Positions 1 to 11,983 are shown, numbered from the stretch's first letter. The stretch: DNA of 22,358 nt from Pholiota molesta (GCA_014925825.1 JACGCK010000454.1:1-22358); one strand, 5' to 3'. Notes: generated by a model not told the origin, from the sequence alone. A program made the numbers and translations.

Positions 1-1578
1 TGGTTTGGTCAGTACTAAATAGCTGCAGTTTGAACTCGGGGTATTGAATGTAATCTTCAAGATCATCTTGCTTTAGTTGATCAAATTTATAAATTCTCCA
101 TGAAGGAGAAGTTGACAAGGAGCAAGAGTTGACAAGACTTGAATGGAGGTGTTCAAAGTAATTGCTACGACGGTCTTTGCGGTCAAAGGAGTATTCCTCG
201 CTAGTGATCCATGTAGATTCAGCAAGTTCATTGAAACAGTAAACCAAGGCAGCAAGAAATGAGTTGGTGTGTTTGAAGCCTGGTGTCTGCCATACCATCT
301 CGACCAAATATCGAGTCACATCACTAAGAGGGAAGCTATCCTTCCAGTTCCCTAGGTGCTGATATAGATCTGCATCATTATCGATGATGCGTTGATGACA
401 TGCATCGCGCAGAGAGAGCCATTCTCGGTCAAGGGTAGGCCAAGTGCGTTGGTTCCACATCTTACGTACGGATGGTACCAGATGATCTGCAATGAGGAAT
501 GAGCGATTTTGGATGATCCACTTCCAGTCCTCTCTATTAGGTGAGCTGTGATCATGAACAAGTTCCGGGAAGGGAAAGACATGGAGAATTGCGCGAACGA
601 CAACCCTAAATAGTGCTCGGAATGCTTGCGACTGAGGAGATTTGAATGGACATGGAGTTGGTAGGGTTTTCCGAGGATACAGTCCACAAAAGAAAGCAAG
701 ACCCTGCAGTGATGGAAGAATTGTCATCGCGGCGAGGAATAACAGCGTCAGTCCAACAACAATGGAGACCGGGATCGTGAGCTTCGTTCCAAGAGGCAAG
801 GAGAAATCGATCAATCCAGCTAAAAAGAGGACAAGGGCGGCTTGAAGTAGTAGAGGAAGCGCTGCGAATACCTGCGGCAAATACCAAGCTTCCATGGCCT
901 CCGACCGCATGTGCAGCATCGCGAACTTCTCTTTGCTGGAATATCCGCCATAAGACTGATGTTCGCGCAGCCACTGGAGAGCGATGGTGCCGACGAGAAC
1001 GGTCGTGAGACTGAGGATTAGGCTGATGAACCAGAACACATTGATCCTAACGGCAGTTGTGGGTTGCGAGAATGGAGCGAGTATGGATTCCGGGATAACA
1101 GATGGGGGGAATGGGGAAGTGTTGTTGAGTCCGCTGGCGATATGGAAGAGCAGGCCGATCATAGCGGCATTCGGATCTGGCAGGAGAAGCTTGTAGGATT
1201 CAACGATGAACGTTGTTACCACAGCAGAGAAAAGACCCGCCTTGGCCATAGTATATGTAAGTGCTGGTGAAAAATGAGGTATAACATTGATGGTCGACTC
1301 ACGAAGATTAACAAATTTTGGACTTCGTCCTTCCATGCATTGCAGCGCAATGTATCCGCCTCGAGTTCGGGTGTCAAAAGTGTCGTCCATGGATCGCCGT
1401 CCTTTGGAGGTGCATGTTCATATGGAGCGTCAATGTCCACAGGCTTTACTCCTGGCCCGGTACCCTTGACGTGATATCAGTTAGGTGCATCGATGGAATT
1501 TGAATGAACTGACTGCTGTGGGATCCGGCAGAAGGTCCGCGGTGTTTGATTGATTGTTCTGGGTTGGCTGTCGCTCAT
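1..1578 (-). CDS. DUF6535 multi-pass membrane protein, 3' end beyond the window
   Basis: Model: exon 1 1578-1510, exon 2 1464-1303, exon 3 from 1240 past the window edge. I translated exon 3 codon by codon and it is open with no stop to base 1 (413 codons). Exon 2 carries the family start 'GDPWTTLLTPELEADTLRC' and 'WKDEVQNLLIF'; exon 3 continues 'AGLFSAVVTTF', then helices around 'RINVFWFISLILSLTTVLVG', 'QVFAALPLLLQAALVLFLAG' and 'PVSIVVGLTLLFLAAMTI'. These match the intact paralogue at 4747-7844 nearly residue for residue, and exon 2 has the same length (162 nt). Intron 2 is GTGAGT...CCAAG, 62 bp. The intron 1 acceptor (CAAG, with a CTAAC branch-like site) is clear. Its donor is weak: GTTCAT at 1509 keeps frame, while the better-looking GTCAGT at 1513 does not. 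The function of DUF6535 proteins is not established. Confidence 0.85.
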
Positions 1579-1879
1579 GGGTGAGATGTGTTGTGGGATG
1601 GGAACAGAGTGAGATATGTACGACGGCGAAGAACAGTCAGCGATGTTGCTTGAACAATGTTGGTCGCTCTGAGTCTCAGTCAACGTGTGTGAAATTGTCA
1701 ATGATTCACGTGCTCTAAGTTAAATAAAGTTAACATTCAGTATCCACATGATTGCTTCACCCCGCGCACTTCAACCTCTTTGGCCAGTCTGATCTGCTCA
1801 TTTCAGTCTATCTGCATCTACTAACAGCAATGGACACACCCTCTGCGTATAACTGAGCTACAGTTTCTCGATCCTGAAA

Positions 1880-3840
1880 TCAACCCTCGCAAGCCGTGGC
1901 AGCCCTACCATTAGAATTATCCCGAAACAATAGATCCGTCGTAGGATGTATAAGAACACTTTCGACGAGCCCAACGGTTAAGAACGACAGCGCAATATAT
2001 ACGCGAAACCATAGCTTGCAAACAAAAACGGCATCCGGAACTGCGGAGAGCGAGGCGACGTGTTGCAGGTACGAGTCCTGAAGGTAACGGAGATCGCGCA
2101 TTGCTGAGAGGTTCCTTTGAAGTATGATCTTCGAGTTTCAATCTGCAGCGCTTGAAAACGATCGTGTCGAGATCAGAGAGTGTAGTCCCATGCCGGCCCC
2201 TTCCATTTGACAGGGCTAGACAAACAGATAACAGTTAGCTTTTTTACAAATATGCTAAGATTACGATGGAGATGAATGGCTACACACTTTCGGAGAATAA
2301 TTCGAAGGGAAGGGACCAGTGAACTTGTTCTGATCAAGATGGGTCAATAACGTCCATGGGTGACATTGATGAGGGCTTACGAGTTACAGCGCACATGATC
2401 CCCAGAGAGGAAAGCCGAAATGTATACCTGCATCTGTAGTGTTAGTTCCGTCGAGGGTTCATGAAGGAACGCCAAGTTGCTGGATGCAACGTCCATATGC
2501 CAGGTCGCCATACCTCATGCCACAACTCCCGCATAGCATGCGGGAAGCAGATCTGCACTAGTTCGTTTGCGCCAGCGTAGTATGTTACAGCCTACTTCGA
2601 AGAAAGATTCATGATAGACTTCGAATTGGTTTTGGATTGGTCTCTTGTGGACCAGTGTGGTCATAATGAAGGAAGCGTCGATCCTCGACTGATTATCTGA
2701 TCGACAGACCCGCATGACGGAGGGCCCTGTTGGACAGCCACGTCGATAGTTGCTGATAAGTTGACGTGTTCGTTGTATCTGAGAAAGCTAGGGTGGAGAA
2801 TAGTCAGTTTTACCCATATATGTGCGAAAACGCGAAGAAACAAATACATACTTTAGATAGTCATAGGACATTGGCGAGGAAGCGGAGCACTGGGAGCAAC
2901 AACACGAGCATCTAGCTTTACCCGCAGCTTACGCTAGTCCATAGCCCATATAGCAACTGTAAACTAGTCAAGCGGAATCAGACGGAGTTGATCAGCCACG
3001 GAAATCATGAGCAAAGGACGTTGTACTACTCACCATCTCCGAGTAATTGTGCGTGTATCATATCTTTTTGCTTGAAGTTAAAGCATAGAGGCTTAGGGCG
3101 TATACTCGACGACATATCCGATAATTGACGCGTACGTATAGCGGGCGCATAACTGCTCAAATTTTCGATCAGCACCTCTTAATCATCGCAGCAAAGCGCG
3201 AAATCCATGCCAATATTCCAAATGTCAGTGGTCCTGAGTCTTTCGCCCTAACACACGTCGGAGGCAAGACTTTGTTAGCGCCCGAGGTTGACAGGATGCA
3301 AGGTGAGGTTCAGTTCGGAGGGGCTAGGCGGTATGTTGTCGTCAGTGTAGGGGATACATGGAGCCCCCTGGTGACAAAGCTCTTGAGTATCAATCGTAGG
3401 AAAAGTTCGGTTGTTGACTATAACTAAGCGCGATCGCATAAGAGCATTGCAGAGAGGGACACAATGATAACTGCAAGTAAGATAAGAACGCAGACGTGAG
3501 GATGTAAAGAAAGACTGACGTACAGTAACGCGAAAGCTGGCCACCAGTGTTGTATCGACACATCTTGGAATGAAAAGATGTCGGGGGCGAGTTATGCTTG
3601 AGTTATGCCAAGGTCGGCGTTGGGGTTTGCAGAATTGGTGTTGATATGAGTTTGAAGGCATGAAGCGCAGACGCGCAGACGAGGGCTACGAGCAAAAATT
3701 TGACATTGTGGTGAACATGGTTAATAACCCGAGGTAGCGATAACATACCTATGACACCGGTCGTTTTCGAACAAGGCCCATTGTCAGCGAATGAAATTGA
3801 GATGAAGACAAGATGATGAAGACAAGATGATGAAGACAAG
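1880..3840 (-). pseudogene. Possible relic of a spliced minus-strand gene, unidentified
   Basis: No long frame exists here, but the minus strand has several intron-like GT...AG pairs of the size used by real genes nearby: 3748-3686 (GTATGT...TCGTAG), 3523-3471 (GTACGT...TTGCAG), 3033-2957 (GTGAGT...TTACAG) and 2851-2788 (GTATGT...CCCTAG, with a CTGAC branch-like site). Between them are short hydrophobic or coding-like pieces such as 'ALVCASALHAF', 'IQHWWPAFALL' and, near 2000, 'FRVYIALSFLTVGLVESVL'. I could not join them into one frame and the start is unclear, since the first exon would run into the 14-bp tandem repeat. A small multi-helix membrane protein is one guess. It could equally be two relics, or chance. 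Confidence 0.25.
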
Positions 3841-3856
3841 ATGATGAAGACAAGAT
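3801..3856. repeat. Minisatellite, 4 x 14 bp
   Basis: Four consecutive perfect copies of gatgaagacaagat (3801-3814, 3815-3828, 3829-3842, 3843-3856). The array lies about 75 bp from the broken end of the DUF6535 fragment at 3931. Confidence 0.95.
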
Positions 3857-3930
3857 GAAGAGGGATTGTGTTGAAAAGTTGCGGTTCGGAAAGTTCCGCT
3901 CGTCACGACTCGGACCTCTCATCATCGACA

Positions 3931-4205
3931 GATTTTGGACTTCGTACGTCTTTCCATGAATCGCAGCGCAATGTATCCGCCTCGAGTTCGGGTGTCAGAA
4001 GTGTTGTCCATGTATCGCCGTCCTTTGGAGGTGCATGTTCGTGTGGAGCGTCGATGTCCACAGGCTTTATTCCTGGCGCAGTACCCTTGACGTGATGTTA
4101 AATCAATGCCCCAATATGATGTGTGAAGCAAGTGTGAAGTAGGATCCGGCGGAAGTTAACATCTGCGATGTTTGGTTGAGTGTTCCGTCCTTGTCTTTCG
4201 CTCAT
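3931..4205 (-). pseudogene. Truncated DUF6535 5' fragment (exons 1-2)
   Basis: A third copy of the DUF6535 gene start. Bases 3933-4098 align closely with exon 2 of the gene at 1303-1464 and its upstream intron end. Translation gives 'KPVDIDAPHEHAPPKDGD', then 'TLLTPELEADTLRC'. After 'WKD' there is a 4-bp insertion, reading gtacgtc where the gene has gtc, which breaks the frame, and similarity stops a few codons later, before the exon 2 donor. Upstream similarity extends through an exon-1-like segment to an ATG at 4205-4203 (MSERQGR..., compared with MSDSQPR... in the intact gene) and faintly into the promoter side. So this is a partial duplication of promoter, exon 1 and most of exon 2, with no membrane region. 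It is closer to the left gene than to the gene at 4747-7844. Confidence 0.85.
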
Positions 4206-4746
4206 GGCTGATACGTACATATATGTTTGAGGACGGGAGCCAAAGGAGATTTTTACAACGGCGTGGAAGAGGCAACGTGCAACGACCAAGCAACGACCTG
4301 AGTTTATATACTTACACTGTTGCTCGTTCCGTGTCACCATGTAGCGCCGTTTGAGCGCCGTTGAATTCGGGCCACTGTCACTGTGAATGATTACTTACAT
4401 TGAACGCACATGATTACTTACAAACTTGAGCTTGAGCACTGAGCAGACTCCAGAGCATGTACCTGCACAGTGTGACCCGAAGAACCTCAAGGCGCCTGGA
4501 TAGTATTTCCTCTCCAGTATCTCCATGTCTGTGTACTAAATATTTTTGGTCTATCACTCACTCCATGCAAACTCCATGCATTATGTATTTTTCGGTATCT
4601 ACACAGCTACAAAGCTCAAGTCCCATAAAATTTCATCCACGCCGGATTCTACTAAATATTCGGCACGTCGCCCATTGCGATTCCTATTGGTGAGTCCAAA
4701 GTGGAGGTTCGATGTGAATAACCGCATCTCCTGGCCTTACCACGTC
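4206..4746. other. Intergenic region, no gene seen
   Basis: Short frames only. The first ~100 bases are weakly alignable with the region upstream of the left DUF6535 gene (for example a shared gacgg(g/c)...acggcg pattern), consistent with duplicated promoter sequence. The rest contains the 3' flank of the gene ending at 4747. Confidence 0.6.
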
Positions 4747-7700
4747 CTACAGATGATCGCTGTCAGTGACTGTTACATCTTCCCCCACCCGCACCAGCAT
4801 TGTAGCCGGCTCAACGTCGATAGCCACATGGTGTTCGCCGGGGTGAACGCCGTACCCATCGCTCTGGCTAGCTAAATTCACTGTGGCATCTTGCAGCACA
4901 AGGCCCGCCGGGCCGCTATCAATCACCAAATGCTGTTCGCCAAGCTGGCGAAGGTTCTCGTTTGTGTGGCTTGTTCCATTCCCCACGAAATGGCTCGGCA
5001 CCATACCAGATGGCGACAAAGGCTGCGACATTGACAGAGGTGCAGCTTCTTCTGAATCGAAAATGGGATCATCGTGTGAAGAGCGCGTTCCGCCAGGCCC
5101 ATCCGACAAAGGGTCTGGGTGGGGGAGAGAGAAGCTGTTGACAAGATTTGAGCGTTCGGTCGGACTCGCAGAATGGATTAGGACGGCTGGGTGACGATTG
5201 ATAACGTCGGGAGATACAGGAGAAGGAAGATGAATGACAGCCACGTCTGTCTTATTCTCCGAATGAATGACTAGTTTCGATGGCACTGGGTCAGGACGAG
5301 TGTCTGCAAGACTTTCTTTCGCAGCAAGGGAACCTATGCATTCAATCATGATGTTGAGCCATCACATACGCAAATAACAAAAGAAAAAAAATTAACCTTG
5401 TTCGATGGAATGCGTCTGGAGTCTAGGAACGTGTTGGAAGAGTCGGCGCCACCACTTGTCGGAGAATCGATCGTAACCACCAAAGTGACCCTTGAATCGT
5501 GTCTCGATCAGCTCGTTTTTCCGGCCAGATATCCACGTTCTGTGCAGCGCATCGAGCAACGTCGCGAACGCTTGGCCAAAACGCCTGTCCGTATTCTCAA
5601 AAACTTCCTGACCGGGCAGCCAATGCAGCAGTCCCCATATGAATATCGAGGAAAAGTAGAAAAAGACATCCAGTGAGATCTCCTGGGAGCCCGAAGAAGC
5701 ATCGGACAATTTTTTGTTTAGGTGACTACCGATGAACTCGAAAATTTGCACGAATTGATTATCGACGTCCCGCAGAGTGTGTCGTCTAGTTAGAACCGTG
5801 ATCGTCAGCGCATCCTTCGGGGCCACTCGCAAGTAAAGGGTAGTCAGATATGCTAATGAATTCAGGATGTCGACCATATGGGAGTGTGTGCACAGGGAAT
5901 TCATCGACTGATCATGCGAGATACGATGGGAAGCGGCCAGCTTGAGCAGTGTACTGAGGACATTTGAAATAGCAGAAATTCTTTGATCTATGTAGCGCCG
6001 ACAACAATTAGACATATGCGAAAATGGGGGCATCTACGGTTAAAAGCTCACCAGAAAAGTAATCAGGGATCATAGAATATATGAGAGGATACTCGATAAC
6101 AGTAGGAATAGGCACAAATAAATCGTCGGCCCTGGGCGTTGTCAAAGGCGCAACGTGGCTGCTGAACTGCAGTATGCGCGACCACAGCTCTTGCTGGTAC
6201 TGGGAAAGCTTCGGCGAGTTGTGGTGTTCCAAAAGCTTGCGGAGGAAGATCACTGTCTGATCGTCGCAGAATAGACGCTGCGTTATCTTGGGCTCCATAT
6301 ACTCGGAAAGTCCATAATCGTGTTTGCCAAATCGGTCGAACTGGTAGTCGCCTCCGTGAAGGAGGAATTTCGACATAGAGCAAGCAGGCTTACAATGCAG
6401 CTGTTCGAAGTATTTGTTGCGGCGGTCCGGGCGTTGGAAGTGATGATCTCGTCGAGGCGCCGTCCATATGGATTCGGAAAGCTCCTGGAAACAATGAACT
6501 ATCGCGGCAAGGAATGGTTCAGTCTGTTTCATGCCCGGCGTATGGCTCACGGCTTCGACCAAGGATTGCGTGACATCGCTGAGGGGGAAGCTGCGTTTCC
6601 AGAGGATGCGGTGGTGATACAGGTCTGGATCGTCGTCCAAGAGACGCTGATTGCATGCATCTCGCAAAGAAAGCCATTCCCGATCGATGGTAAGCCATGT
6701 TTGCTGGTACCAGAGATCGTATGCGGACGGTGCCAGATGCTCTGGCATGATCAAGGAAGGGTTTTTCATGACCCACTCCAATCTATTCGTATTCGACTTG
6801 GGATTGGACTCGAACCCGAGACTGGGTGGAGGGTAGATATGGAAGATCACGCGAAGGACAATCCCATACAGCTTACGGAAAGCGAGTGACTGCGGAGATT
6901 TGTACGGACAAGGACTTGGAAGTGTGTCCTGAGGATAGAGTCGGAAGAAGAAAGCCAGACCTTGGATAGATGGAAGGATCGTCGTAGCGGCAAGGAAAAT
7001 CAGTATCAATCCAATGACAAAAGCGATAGGGATCGTAACTTTCCGTCCAAGAGGCAATGTGAATTCAACCAAGCCTGCTAAAAACAGGACGAGGGCGCCT
7101 TGGAGGAGGAGAGGAAGGGCCGCAAACACATGTGGTAGATACCATGCCGCCGCGGCTTCCTTGCGCATGTGGAGGATGGCCAATTTCTCCTTTCCAGAAT
7201 ATCCTATGTAGGATTGGTGTTCGCGAAGCCACTGGAGGGCGATCGTACCGACGAGAACAGTCGTCAGAGCGAGGATTAGACTGATGAACCAGAACACGTT
7301 GATCCTGATCATAGCTTCCGTTTGCGTGAATGGCGCGAGGATGGCTTCTGGATTGACTGCTGCAGGGAATGGAGAGCTGTTATTCTGGCCATTCGCAATG
7401 TGGAAGAGCAGGGCGATGACAGTGTTATTCGGATCCGGTTCGAGAAGCTTGTAGGCTTGGTTGACAAATGCTGTGACCACACCAGAAAAGAGACCGGCCT
7501 TTGGGACGCTCGTAAGGACTAAGAAATAGGATATAATAGGGCAGTAAACTTACGAAGATCAACAAATTTTGGACTTCCTCTTTCCATGCGTTGCAGCGCA
7601 ATGTATCGGCTTCAAGCTCAGGTGTCAGAACGGTCGTCCACGGATCGCCGTCCTTCGGAGGTGCATGCTTGTACGGTGCGTTAGGGTCCAGAGTCTTCAT

Positions 7701-7844
7701 TTCGGGATCGTTGCCCTAGCCATAGTGTTAGTAAATTACATCAACATTCACTGATTGTGGCGATTGGTGTACACTAACCGGAGTGGCATTCGGAATTTCT
7801 CCAGCGTCTGTTTCATGGATGTCGTGGACGTGATTTGCGCTCAT
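4747..7844 (-). CDS. DUF6535 multi-pass membrane protein, complete, 950 aa
   Basis: Model: join of 7844-7779, 7715-7554, 7498-6052, 5987-5397 and 5333-4747, with introns of 63, 55, 64 and 63 bp. All introns are GT...AG and phases agree at each junction (2,853 nt, 951 codons with the TAG stop). The start ATGAGC opens a 22-codon exon matching the position of the start in the left paralogue. Residues ~45-76 hold 'DPWTTVLTPELEADTLRC' and 'WKEEVQNLLIF'. Predicted membrane helices lie near residues 69-90, 141-164, 197-221 and 230-253 ('FWFISLILALTTVLVG', 'FAALPLLLQGALVLFLAG'). A long, probably cytosolic region follows. Exon 5 encodes a hydrophilic Pro/Ser/Asp-rich tail with two related copies of a ~25-residue unit ('GEQHLVIDSGPAGLVLQDA' and 'GEHHVAIDVEPATMLVRVG'). 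The family has many copies in Agaricomycetes; its biochemical role is unknown. Confidence 0.9.
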
Positions 7845-10505
7845 GACCGAGATGTGTATTGGGCGAAGTAATAATTGAACGGAGATGACAGTGCGGAGTA
7901 CAGGTAGAACAGGGAGCGACCTCGCCAGCTAAACACGGGCGTCAATTTGTAGGAGGCTGGGAAAAGGAGACGCCGATTCCCAAGCGCAAGCGCTCAAAAC
8001 TCAGGTGATCTGTTTTATCTGTATTCCAGTGACACGCATGACATAGAAGCTGCTTCTATGGCATTCCGTTGCACATGACAATAACACAACATCGGATGCC
8101 CAATCTCACGATACAGGCCGTTGAGTGCGTGAAAGGGGGGTAGTCCGCGGGAAGTTGTCGCAGATTCTATATTAACAACCAACTTTGTGGTCTAGAAGAC
8201 GTCTTTGACAATCTTTGACAGAAGACCTTGGTAGACGTTATTCAATCCAATGAAGGCACTGTCCCGTAGCGAACGATGTGCATCCAGTTGGAATCGAACG
8301 AGCCTTCATGTCGGCAGTGCTGGCTGGAGCCCGGGTGGTCTTATGCCATGGCACGAGAAGAAAGTAAAATATTCGATGGGCGATGTGACGGGACGGCTTG
8401 TGCATGCGTGGTTAAAATAAACCTCTGAGACAGGTGGAATGGAGTCGTGGCGGCGATATTGTTGGTCCTCATGCTATTTGAGCAGGCGCCAAGAAGTTGA
8501 GGGGAACAAATGGCCAAGTTTATCTGAGCGCATAAAGGCCGGTTAGCGCACGTGGAATAGATACTGATAGGTTGCAGCCAGTCGCTACCGAAAGGATAAA
8601 TTGGAGCGCCTGGGAGCAACAGAGCAGCAATAAGCTAAGTTCAGATGGTTATCCCAGCTCCATTTGTAGCGCACCTCTTCCGCGCATGCAGGTCCCAACC
8701 CCATAACCTCAAAACACGGCCTCGTAGTTCCGCCTGGTTCGAACGAGGCCATCTAATAAAACCGTAGAGGCGAGATGGGCGGGAAGGGATCCAAGGGGCC
8801 ATGCGAGGCGATGTGAATTGCCCGAGTACTAGGACCATCGCCTGAACGCAATGAAAGCGGCGAAATTCAGCCGTGGCTGAGAAACGGCGATGTTCCAAGC
8901 CGGCACCAAAGGCTTTGCAGCGAGGTGCGGCAGGGTATCATTGAGAAGCCTGATAATAATAACAGATGCGTGAAAGGCAGGTATTTTTGGTCGCTGAGCG
9001 CTGATGTGTGTATAGAAGTAATCAAGGATGAAAATAGTTTGCTTTCGTGAGACATGACAGAAAGTCGAGGACTCGAGATGAACGTACGAATTCTCGCTCC
9101 GCGGCATGTGACGGCAAACGTGTATTTACTGCCACTGGTATGGAATCCATCCGTCCGACTTTGATCAACCTTGAAATATCGAAGTCCTATTGCCGTGTTC
9201 TTCGTCTCTCTGCCATTCACGAGGCAAGTCACAACCATTCACCGGACCAGACGTCATATCTGCCGAAATGGATCAACGATTGTGGCAGGTAACGCGATAT
9301 TTTTGCGCATTTGCAGCGGTTCATGTTGAAAGGGGGCACAAATCAGAGTGGCAGTGAGGCAGTGAGCGAGGTGATGTTGGTGCCTGACCGACACAGACTG
9401 TACTCGCGATTCTCATTCCTCGACCTACGTTGACCATTCACATGCCTATAGCCAGGGAAGTCAACAGTTAGCTCGACGATGGATGTGCATACTGGAATGT
9501 GATATTGCAACATACCAAGCCTCATTGGTAGGGTCATCGCCACCTCTTCGTTGGATTGGGGTTTTTTCCTTAGACGCCTGGCTATCTGTCCTCCTTCCTG
9601 CTACTTCCTCCCTCCCCATTTCTGCGGTGACTTGTACGCCATCCCGCTTATCCTTCGAACTCGCGTTTCAAGAATTTCCGTTTGCTCTCTGTGGCTATAT
9701 TCGCAAGTCGGAACAGCTCGCGCGCAGCGGTCCTCTCTGTACGGCCTCGGCAGAGGCTATTCTTTGGCACTTGAGTCATGGCGTGGAATGTAATGATTTA
9801 GATGGGGAGGACATGGGTGTATTTGAGCAAAAAAATTCAATGTATGCGTTGAGGAATCGGAAGGGTAGAAAGGGCTACTAGAGGTTTGTGATCGATTAAA
9901 AGTCCGACTTTTGGTCCCTCTCAGGGCTACTCTGGGGCTACTCTCAACTTGCTTCCAATCTCGTTCTTTGCCCATCTCTGCCATCGGGATTTTTCTGAGC
10001 GTTGGACGTCCGCGTCAACGTTTACGTTTGAACATTTGAGCGCTTAGAGATACCGACTATGTTTAAAATTTAACATTACAACGTTTAATGTTTTACCCTC
10101 ACACCCATCTGTCCCAAATCTGTCCTCTGGATCTATAGAACGTTGTTATCCCCACTGGCAGATTCAGAGACTTGATACGCCTTATAGAGGCTAATCCTTT
10201 CGAAATGGTTTCGATATGATAAGATATTCGATTTCAAGGAAACTATTGAAGCTTACACCTATATGGAATCAGAAAAGCGCGAAAGCGCGCCTTTATCATT
10301 CAGGGCGCCAAATAAAACGATACTCAAAGTAGGGATTTACAACGTATATGAATGACCACGCCATGTATTTTCTGCGAAAGGATCTTAATTTACCTTATGC
10401 TCCTCCAAATGATTTTAGTCAGATGCGACAACGACAAGATCATATTGACAGAATCACAATATAAATTACATTTTGCATTCACAACTACACCTCGAAACCC
10501 ACCAA
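7845..10505. other. 2.66-kb intergenic region, no gene recognised
   Basis: The first few hundred bases are the promoter side of the DUF6535 gene starting at 7844; the last ~150 are the 3' flank of rvt. I see only chance-length frames (longest 132 codons on the plus strand, 9483-9881, without recognisable motifs or spliced continuation), no tRNA and no LTR. A perfect short inverted repeat lies at 8042-8060. Confidence 0.6.
8042..8060. repeat. Perfect inverted repeat, 9-bp arms
   Basis: catagaagc, one spacer base, then gcttctatg: a near-palindrome of 19 bases about 200 bp upstream of the DUF6535 start at 7844. It might be a protein-binding site for that promoter, but nothing else supports this. 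Confidence 0.5.
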
Positions 10506-11983
10506 TCATTGATCCAACTTCATTCTCGAGGTCCTAAACAGCTCCACCATCCCCACAGGGATCAAGTCAGGATGCACCGCCTTAAGGCTACCATACTTGC
10601 GGATGACACCTTCGCCGTACATGCTAACCACCCACTTTTCATACCAGTCCATCTCTAACCACGGTTTAGGGAGCTGATTCATCAACACCTTGATCTCAGG
10701 CACCAGTCTGACATCAAGATACCCGGGAGAACCGAGCATATTCCGATAAGATTCTCCCCAGCTGCGCAGCCAGGTCTCGCGCAGAGAGGCGTACTCTTCG
10801 AACAACATGAACGTGGGCGAGGCGAGACTCCAGCTGTTCTTCTGGCGGTGGTTGTCTGCTTCCTCGTCCCAGACTTCCTTGGCCCGCGCGTAGTCTTTTT
10901 GATCATGTTCCATATGTTTGGCGAACTTGTCTCCAGCCAGGTGGTCGTCGTCCACGAATATTGGGGGTTCAAGACCTGTGGTATAGTCTTTACTATCCCA
11001 AAATTCGTCTACTGCAGTGGATTCCTCGTCGACAGAGCGCAACCCATGGGCAGAGTCCTCTATTCCAAAAGTAACGAGCGGCTTTTCCCGTCTTTCGAGC
11101 GCAAGTATTTCCAGCATGGTATTGCGAACCTCCAAGCCACCACTGCCGATCGGAAAATAGAAATAGCCTTCCGGGAGGTCCTTCACATCAAAACGCTCCT
11201 CCAAGATCCTCCGAAGATACCCAACAACCCCACCAGTCGGATTCTCTGCGGAAAGGGGAAAAAGTTCTTGCTGGATCCTGGCGAACGTATCCACCAACTC
11301 GCCGATGTGGGCCGTACCGAAGCACTTGGCGGGGGTGCCGCCAAAGTTGCGGAAGAAGAACATCATGTACTTGTTGTACGCGTTCACCCAACCGAAGACG
11401 GACTTGGCGCTCGCGAGCTGGCGCCGCATCTCGACGATGTGCTCGTCGACTTGCGATTGGTCCAGACAGAAGCGCTTTTGTGCGGGGTCGAACTTGAGGA
11501 AACCCCATCGGATATCGCCCACGGGGAGCTCGCCGAGCGCGAGCGAAGAGCTCTGGTCCTGGGGTCCGATGTATGCTGAGCCCGTTTTCTTTTGGTTGAA
11601 TTTGAGCCCGACGAGCGCTGCATATTCCTGCATCTCGGCCCAGCCGTCGGCGACCTTCCTGACATCAGCGTCCCAGAGCCACAGGTCATCGTGCATCCTG
11701 TACAGGTAGAGCCCATTCGCGCGCTGGTTCACCGCAAAGTCCATGATGAAGACGACAATCTCGCCACATACGACGCTGAGAGAGTAGCTGATCGGCGTAC
11801 CACGTTTGCGCACGCGTGGCTCGGGATCACCTGGAAAGCGGATGGGCGCGGAGAGGAAGACCTTGTAGAAGCGGAGCCATGCCTTCGACATGCCGAGGAA
11901 CTCGAAGATGGCCAGGATCGATGTATGCGGGAGGGACGGCCCAAACCATTCGAGGTCGGAGCACAGGACAGCATGGGTTCCAT
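10506..11983 (-). pseudogene. rvt: rvt cellular reverse transcriptase, 3' portion (RT motifs A-C and C-terminus), severed by an LTR element
   Basis: Continuous frame from the insertion junction at 11983 to TGA at 10508-10506. It opens with RT motif A, 'HAVLCSDLEWFGPSLPH', catalytic Asp at 11957-11955. Motif B region 'RKRGTPISYSLSVVCGE' follows, then the catalytic box 'YRMHDDLWLW' (HDD at 11693-11685) and 'ALVGLKFNQKKTG' resembling motif D. About 390 further residues follow, with no RNase H, integrase or endonuclease. This pattern (motif A in 'CSDLEWFGPSLPH', HDD-box, long unique termini) is that of rvt genes, the domesticated non-mobile reverse transcriptases found in fungi and a few other lineages. 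The 460-aa reading starting at ATG 11891 is only the tail of the gene: in the rejoined gene that Met is residue 480. No damage is seen apart from the insertion. Confidence 0.85.
11980..11983. repeat. Target-site duplication, left copy (ccat)
   Basis: ccat immediately precedes the TG of the left LTR and recurs immediately after the CA of the right LTR at 20419. The rvt frame is restored only if exactly one 4-base copy is removed with the element, which independently fixes the duplication at 4 bp. Confidence 0.9.

Noticed and set aside
3125..3427. 100-codon plus-strand frame
   Set aside because: It starts at a non-ATG codon, lies opposite the splice-like minus-strand pieces and has no recognisable domain.
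8732..8752. ggttcgaac motif resembling a tRNA T-loop
   Set aside because: The flanking bases do not form acceptor, D or anticodon arms on either strand.
9483..9881. 132-codon plus-strand frame in the intergenic region
   Set aside because: No recognisable motif, an uncharged mixed composition, and no splice continuation; chance length for 2.6 kb.
10065..10095. Imperfect AT-rich inverted repeat (aacatt ... aatgtt)
   Set aside because: Six-base arms in AT-rich sequence are expected by chance; no gene end nearby needs it.
10848..11579. 243-codon plus-strand frame opposite rvt
   Set aside because: Shadow of the GC-rich rvt coding strand; no motifs or plausible promoter.
11979..11983. 5-bp target duplication (tccat)
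   Set aside because: The right flank reads accat/ccatg, so only ccat matches, and a 5-base removal would put rvt out of frame.
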